Shown in pieces: positions 58,031-64,000 of a DNA stretch of 64,000 nucleotides; positions within the stretch are counted from its first letter, which is position 1; each line of letters starts with the position of its first letter. This stretch comes from Rhizophlyctis rosea (lineage: Eukaryota > Chytridiomycota > Chytridiomycetes > Rhizophlyctidales > Rhizophlyctidaceae), in the NCBI GenBank assembly GCA_027596075.1, contig JADGJC010000134.1:41532-105531 (forward strand), in the 5' to 3' direction. Made by a program: the position numbers and the translations under genes. The notes beneath the pieces were generated by a model. That model searched no databases and was not told the origin of the DNA. It worked only from the letters and a program-made list of their open reading frames with translations.

Positions 58031-59393
58031 TTGAAGAAATCCCAACAATAGCGAACACTCGAAATCAACCACCCCTAACCATGACCGCCGCGCTTCCTGC
58101 ACTGACACTCAAGACATTCCTCTGATACAGTGCACAGTGAAGTCAGTGAGTTCACCACTTTTATTGGCTTGCATGAGTTGTGAGATTGACTTATCCTAGA
58201 AAACCACCCCTTGAGAATGTTGATGCCGTGGATGCTGGATTTGATGCGCCTGCAAGTTGTTCCGCATAAAAAGTAGGAAGGAGGTAACTCAAGCCTCTCA
58301 CCGCCAGCGCGAATGGCGTGATGAACAGATATAAGTTCAGATGAGACAGGACAATATCAATACAGATTAGACAACGCTATGTAAGCTCGAGGGAAACAGC
58401 CTCAGATGTCCTTGGCATGCGGGAATAGACTTAAAAGAAAAGAGCGCGGCGTCGAAATAGATTGTTGTGGTTTACCTGTGACGTGCATACCACACAAACG
58501 TGATTCTTCCCATTTACACATTGCCAGCTTACGAGGCAAGAGTATTTGTTGCTACTTCAATTACGACAGCGAAGGTTTGTCGATTTCGAGGAACAGTCGA
58601 CAACCCGTTGCACAATCTCAGGGTTGGAGTGAGACAGGTTAGTTTTGCGTGTTGAGCGGTAAACAACGAAGAGTACTAAGAGTCGTACATCCCTAACGCA
58701 CACCCAGCACAACCGGACCATTTGCCAACTTGCTGACCATCTTGCAAGTTCTCAACCTCGGATGGTAATGTCCACCATTATCCGATGGAAAGTTTTTGAT
58801 GTTCGTAAAGCCCGTCGCTAGGCCCACAGTTGCAGTTGCATATATGTGTTGATGATCTATGTTGAACTGTTCCCCGCCATGGGGCATAAGTTAAGGACTT
58901 CAATGGTCATATGGAGGGTTTGCATCACAGCAGAGGAATTACCACAACGAATGCTATATGCGGCGCATTTCCTCAGCACAGACAGTCACAAGGCTGAGGG
59001 AGCGGAGTGGTTCGCAGCACCTGCCAGGTGCAAACTACTTTGGCATAAAAGTCGTACAATCTCTTGCAATATGCCAATCTGATAGTATACATCTGTTGGG
59101 ACCCGCGTGGCTTTCTTTTGTTGATCATCAACATGCAGTGACGTATGCAACTGGTTTTTTCTGTGATGTCCCAAAACTCTAGAAAGGAAAAAACAACATC
59201 ACTTGGGAATCATCCCATGGAAGGCATGCGTGACAATTACCGCAGAGCCCACACGAACACACCACAATCTCATGAAAGGCATAAACCGCATCGACAAACA
59301 ACATCCTCACACTGCCCCGTGAGTATCTCACAAATTGCAGACCAAAAGGAAATCGTGCCCAGCCCAGACGAGATCTGACTGAAACTGTGCAGG
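58031..59393. other. intergenic
   Basis: No supportable gene or repeat in this 1.3 kb; it separates the RPT6 3' flank from its copy. Confidence 0.45.
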
Positions 59394-59745
59394 GTCTCAG
59401 GCACAGCCCATCAGGACAACACCTCCATCCCGAGGCTTTGGGTACTCCCTGCAATGGTTCAATCTTCGCGACTTCGCTTTGCCCAACGACGATACAAGAG
59501 ATACGCTCAGGCGAAAACAGTCGCGGTTTACTGATCCTTTTGAAAAAAAAAGGAAGGGAACCCGAGCGGGTTGGAAAGATTGTTGCCAATCCACTGTCAA
59601 GCAGACCAAACACCAGGTGGACTGGTTCATTGCACGCCAAGTTCTTGTAAGCACTCCAAATCAATTGAAGTCACCAACCAGGAGTGTGGACATGGACGAC
59701 CGAGGAAACAGCGACCAGGATATATTTTGTACAATTTGCGAGAAA

Positions 59746-61455
59746 CTACTTGAAGAGCTTCTTGATACTCATGTTCTGCGACAAAAGCGAGAAAAACAGA
59801 ACCGTCAGAATGTGTGGCAATTAGGAAGAAGGCACCAAGTGCGAACGCATCATCACATCCCATCCCATCAAAACCCAACAAACCAAAGCCAAAGCAAATA
59901 CATACCTGCTCCGAATCCTTCTTCAAAACCTTCGCAACAGCCATCTCGAAATCCTCCTGCGTAACATGCACCCTCCTCTCCCTCAGCGCATACATCCCCG
60001 CCTCCGTACAAATCCCCTTCACCTCCGCCCCACTCGCACCCCCCGTCTGCTCCGCAATCTTCCTCAAATTGATCCCTCTAGTCATATTCATCTTCCTACT
60101 ATGAATCTTCAAAATATCCGTCCGTGCCGCCTCGTTCGGTGGCGGGAACTCAATCTTCCTGTCAATCCGCCCAGGACGGAGCAGAGCGGAATCAAGGATA
60201 TCAATACGGTTCGTGGCCATGATGACTTTAATGTTTTGCGTTGGTTCGAAGCCGTCGAGTTGGTTGAGGAGTTCGAGCATGGTGCGTTGGACTTCGGAGT
60301 CGCCGCCGCCGCCGGATTCGATGCGGGATGAGCCGATACTGTCGATTTCGTCCATGAAGATGATGGAGGGGGCGTGTTCGCGGGCCATGACGAAGAGTTC
60401 GCGGACCATGCGGGAGCCTTCGCCGATGTATTTTTGGACGAGTTCGGAGCCGCTCACGCGGATGAAGCGACAGTCGGTGTGGTGGGCTACGGCACGCGCG
60501 AGGAGGGTTTTACCGGTTCCTGGTGGGCCGTAGAGGAGGACACCTTTTGGTTGGGCGATGCCGAGGGAGTCGAAGAGTTCTGGGTGTTTGACGGGGAGTT
60601 CGATGACTTCTTTGATTTCTTTGATTTGTTCCGTGAGACCGCCGATCATTTCGTAGGTTGAGTCTGGGACTTTTTCCACCATCATGAGAGAGACGAGTGG
60701 GTCGACTTTGTTGGGGAGGATGCGGTGTAGTTGGTAGGAGTCGTGCCGTAATGCGACGCGTACGGTTGGGGTGAGTTCGGCGATGTTGATGGAGGAGTGG
60801 ATATCTACTACGTATTTGCCCTCTGGGTTGACCTTCACGAGGACCTTCTTTTTGCCCATCAACTTTACTACCTCGCCTACATAAGATCCCGGCTCCTGGA
60901 GCAGGTGGAGCTCCTCTCGGAGCATGCGAACTTTGGCGTTGAGAGCATTTCGTTGAGCTTCTAGACGACGCAGATTTTGTGACATTGATGTGGCTTTTGT
61001 TTCGAGTTCCTGTTTGCAGCAATGGTGGTCAGATTCCATTTAGTCCAATGCCCTTCAAAACTCGATTGGTGGTATCAGCCTATTCAGAGTCAATATCACC
61101 AAAATCCCCATCTTCGCTTTGAAAGATCCCTCCTCACTTATGGGGTAATCGCAAGTGGCTAGTCTTCCCATGCAGCCATCATTTGCAGTCCCCACTCGCG
61201 ATATGCATATTCATTCACCAAACCCAGTCAACGAATATCTCCTGCTCCGACACTAACTGTCGCTCGGCTACTCTCAAAGTTTCCCTCCAAGTTGTTCCGA
61301 AGTCGCCAAGAATATGATATCCGCTAGCTACGCCACGGCAAATCTAAAGGATGGTGCAAAGCCCGATTAGCACCAAAGCTTACCTCGATCTTGTTCTTGT
61401 AGTAGGACTTGATGCCTTCTGACGGCTTGGCCGCGGCCTCCTCCCCTTTCGCCAT
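59746..61455 (-). CDS. RPT6: 26S proteasome regulatory ATPase Rpt6
   Basis: Exons 61384-61455, 59906-61009 and 59746-59775 join in frame to 401 residues, the usual length. An N-terminal coiled coil ([20 protein letters not shown]) is followed by the OB domain ([20 protein letters not shown]) and an AAA+ domain with Walker A GPPGTGKT (185-192), Walker B IIFMDEID (ending 247), the sensor and arginine finger region [20 protein letters not shown], and the C-terminal NMSIKKLFK. Rpt6 is one of six ATPases that unfold substrates and open the 20S gate; its C-terminal end inserts into the alpha-ring. The last exon codes only nine residues and was found through its acceptor GTCGCAG. Start chosen as the ATG of the short acidic exon 1. 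Sequence is intact. Confidence 0.97.
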
Positions 61456-62211
61456 TGCGAGCAGCTATATGTGACAAGAGAGATTGGAATAAGGTGTAGA
61501 ATCGAGACCTAAGTGCATAAGCGGTGAATTTTTGGCCCTTGTGGCGACAGGGGGTTGGCTGAGACTGTTCAATTCCACATACCACTGGGCAAGATAAAAT
61601 TCGAGACCCAGGCAGAACGGTCAAAAGGTCTGTCGCAAAACAGATCACTGGGTGATTGCTTCGATGCAGAGGTCAAAAGGACTGCGCTATGGGGTGAAAA
61701 GGAAGTCGCAACCTGAACAGGTTTTCGTGGGTGCGGTCGGTGATGGAATTGGAGAGAAAAAGCTGGCGAAGGAGGTGAACCCATGCTCCAAACCCTGCAT
61801 TTAGTCTCAAGTCACGTTTTACTGACTGAGTTAATTAGGCAAAAACACGTGGTTTTAACACACATCATAATGAGTCACACTATTCCTTGGAATGGGAGTC
61901 ACAATTGAGTCACAATCGATCTTCGTGTCTGAGCTGGCGTGATGCGCTCCCGCTACTATCGGGCTATCCGGGAAAAACTGGAGGCGGATTTGGAGGTCAG
62001 AGATGGGAAAAGCTGGTGGTGCAAGGTCTCCTGTGTGAAGTTTTCAACACCATCTCTCCCCTCAATTACCTCTTTCCCACACTAGCGACCCCGAAGGTAT
62101 GACAGCCAGCTAATTTCCCATTCTGACCATACAAAGTGACTAAAGGAACCCCTTAATTTTATTTTTTTTGCATAGACGCCCCTCATCCCTCTCCACACGC
62201 GATTCGTCACC
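61456..62211. other. divergent intergenic (RPT6 / PDHB)
   Basis: Promoter region between two housekeeping genes. Overlapping short frames only. The last 50 bp before the PDHB ATG are T-rich then CA-rich. Confidence 0.5.
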
Positions 62212-64000
62212 ATGACTTGCCTCAGATTACTAGGATCTCAACTTCGTCGCGCCACTCCCGCCCAACGCCCAACATGCCTAGCAGCCTCAGCAATAGCCAG
62301 GAGAGGACTCGCCTCTCAATCTCACAACGTAAGTGCTCCTTTTGGGTCAAATTGTCAGCACACGCTGGCGCGACGGGTCTTGTCGCAACGGGAGGAGGCA
62401 AACCACGCAATAGTGGGATACGATCTAAGCTTTGACAACAATACTCCTTGAGTTTTGTTGCAGACCCACCTATTTAAATACGTAGGCTGCAAAGGAGCTT
62501 TATCGGAGGGCGGTGGAGGGCGGGCGGGCGGCCAGGCGGGTGGGGGTCGGGATGGAGGGGATTTTGACAGGTTTACGAAGGAAACCGGAGAAGGACAGAT
62601 ATCATCAGAGAAGTCATCAAATGATAAATGTTGATAAATTGGCAATAATGGCACAACCGAGTCGTTGGGATTTTGAAAAGATTGGACGAGGATCTTGATA
62701 TTACCCATGGGGATCGAATATTGTAGTCATTGTCGTGTGGATCGTAGGAAATGCCACTCACCGCTTTATTTTTCTATTTCAGCTCACCGTCCGTGACGCC
62801 TTAAACCAAGCAATGGAGGAGGAGATGCGGAAAGACCAGAAGGTGTTTTTGCTTGGTGAGGAGGTCGCGCAATATAACGGTGCCTACAAGGTGAATCAAT
62901 ATTTCCCCTACAAATCCAAAATCCATATCGCATATAATGGTTGCATGATGTTGACCAGATCGAAATATTGCTTTTGGCAGGTTTCACGAGGTCTCCTCGA
63001 CAAATTCGGCCCTCAACGCGTTATTGATACCCCTATTACCGAGATGGGTTTCACTGGTATCGCAGTTGGAGCTGCTTTGGCTGGCCTCAAGCCCATCTGT
63101 GAATTCATGACCTTCAACTTCGCCATGCAGGTAATATAGCGATTCGGTAGATTGTCTCGTGTATCTCTTCCAGACCATAAGCTGAGTCCTAATATCAATC
63201 AAAATACAAATGAAAACCACAGGCCATCGACCAAATCGTCAACTCCGCCGCCAAAACCAAATACATGTCCGGCGGAACCGTCGAATGCCCCATCGTTTTC
63301 CGTGGTCCCAACGGTGCCGCCGCCGGTGTCGCCGCCCAACACTCCCAATGCTACGCCGCATGGTACGGTTCCGTCCCCGGTTTGAAGGTCGTTTCCCCTT
63401 GGAACGCGGAAGACGCCAAGGGACTTTTGAAGGCCGCCATCCGGGATCCTAACCCCGTCGTCGTGTTGGAGAACGAGTTGATGTACGGTGTCGAGTTCCC
63501 TGTTTCTGAGGCGGTTTTGAAGGATGACTTTGTGTTGGAGATTGGAAAGGCTAAGGTTGAGAAGGAGGGTGAGTTTGGTCTTACATCTGTTATCATATGT
63601 CATATATGTCGTATTTGGTACGATACTATGCGCTGACAAAATGCCACATTCAGGTAAGGACATTACAATTGTCGCGCACTCCAAGGCCGTCGGGGAGTCG
63701 ATCGCTGCCGCGGCGGAGTTGGAGAAGGAGGGTATTAAGGTCGAGGTCATCAACCTCCGTTCCATCCGTCCCTTGGACATTGACACGATCGTCAAGAGTG
63801 TGAAGAAGACCAACCACCTTGTCACGGTTGAGGGTGGATGGCCCCAGTTCGGTGTTGGGAGTGAGATTGCGGCGCAGATTTTGGAGAGTGAGTATTTGAC
63901 GGGAAAGGATATGTTGTTGAGTGATGGACATCGACGGCAGTGATGGAAATTGACGGCAATGGGAGACGGGAGACCACTGTTGATTGAGTGGTGGGAGAAT
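62212..64000 (+). CDS. PDB1: pyruvate dehydrogenase E1 beta subunit, 3' end beyond window
   Basis: Exons 62212-62328, 62783-62890, 62981-63130, 63223-63568 and 63654-63887 join in frame; an intron starts at 63888 (GTGAGT) and the rest lies outside the window. The first exon is an Arg/Ser/Ala-rich mitochondrial presequence ([19 protein letters not shown]). Then come the E1 beta landmarks [82 protein letters not shown] and [20 protein letters not shown]. With E1 alpha it forms the thiamine-diphosphate heterotetramer that decarboxylates pyruvate in the matrix. No frame errors. About 60-70 C-terminal residues are missing here. Confidence 0.95.

Noticed and set aside
1..64000. All frameshifts being sequencing errors of a raw long-read assembly
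   Set aside because: RPT6, PDHB, CAP2, RPL17, RPL11, the SDR gene and the 2.35-kb last exon of MDM34 contain no frame error, while the breaks concentrate in unknown, duplicated genes. Single cases may still be errors.

Overview
The window is nuclear DNA of a fungus. The evidence is a set of genes with short spliceosomal introns (mostly about 60-130 nt, GT-AG, one GC-AG, branch sites of TACTAAC or CTGAC type), standard stop codons, and a subunit of the ERMES tether (MDM34), a complex best known from fungi. Low gene density, many secreted or unique proteins and an NLR-like TIR-like/TPR gene make an early-diverging (chytrid-type) fungus my best guess, but nothing here proves the phylum. Most genes have several exons. 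I built the gene models below by joining reading frames at splice sites that keep frame; the exon coordinates are in the entries.

Layout. 1-15 kb is a lineage-specific region: a decayed gene (957-2190), a two-copy decayed membrane-protein family (3236-4166 minus and 14182-15190 plus), two unknown genes read divergently from a shared 770-bp promoter (4270-5614 and 6382-7999), a 10-exon Cys/His-rich protein (8325-10681), an AIG1/GIMAP-like GTPase (11159-12208) and a 45-residue membrane micro-ORF. 15-21 kb is nearly gene-free and carries a broken tandem copy of the 3' end of the ribosomal gene that follows. 21-26.4 kb holds RPL17 (uL22), an exonuclease-bromodomain gene with an in-frame stop, and RPL11 (uL5), with two diverged direct repeats between them. 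26.4-36.8 kb is sparse: a type I membrane glycoprotein and one partial gene. 36.9-39.9 kb is MDM34. 40.8-42.8 kb has two tandem broken copies of an unknown gene around an assembly gap. 43.9-46.5 kb has two small secreted proteins. 47.9-50.9 kb is the TIR-like/TPR gene. 51.5-56.3 kb has actin-capping protein beta, an extended SDR and a GPI-anchored globin-like secreted protein. 59.7-64 kb has the proteasome ATPase RPT6 and the start of pyruvate dehydrogenase E1 beta, which runs off the window; broken copies of the last RPT6 exon lie downstream of RPT6.

The housekeeping genes (translation: RPL17, RPL11; protein turnover: RPT6; mitochondria: PDHB, MDM34; actin: CAP2) are intact and act in separate pathways, so there is no operon-like logic. 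The most unusual property is the density of local, decaying duplications: two housekeeping genes each have 3'-end-only copies about 1.8-2.5 kb downstream, and two unknown families each have two copies that are both broken. Because the long conserved genes show no frame errors, I read the breaks as mostly real decay rather than sequencing error.
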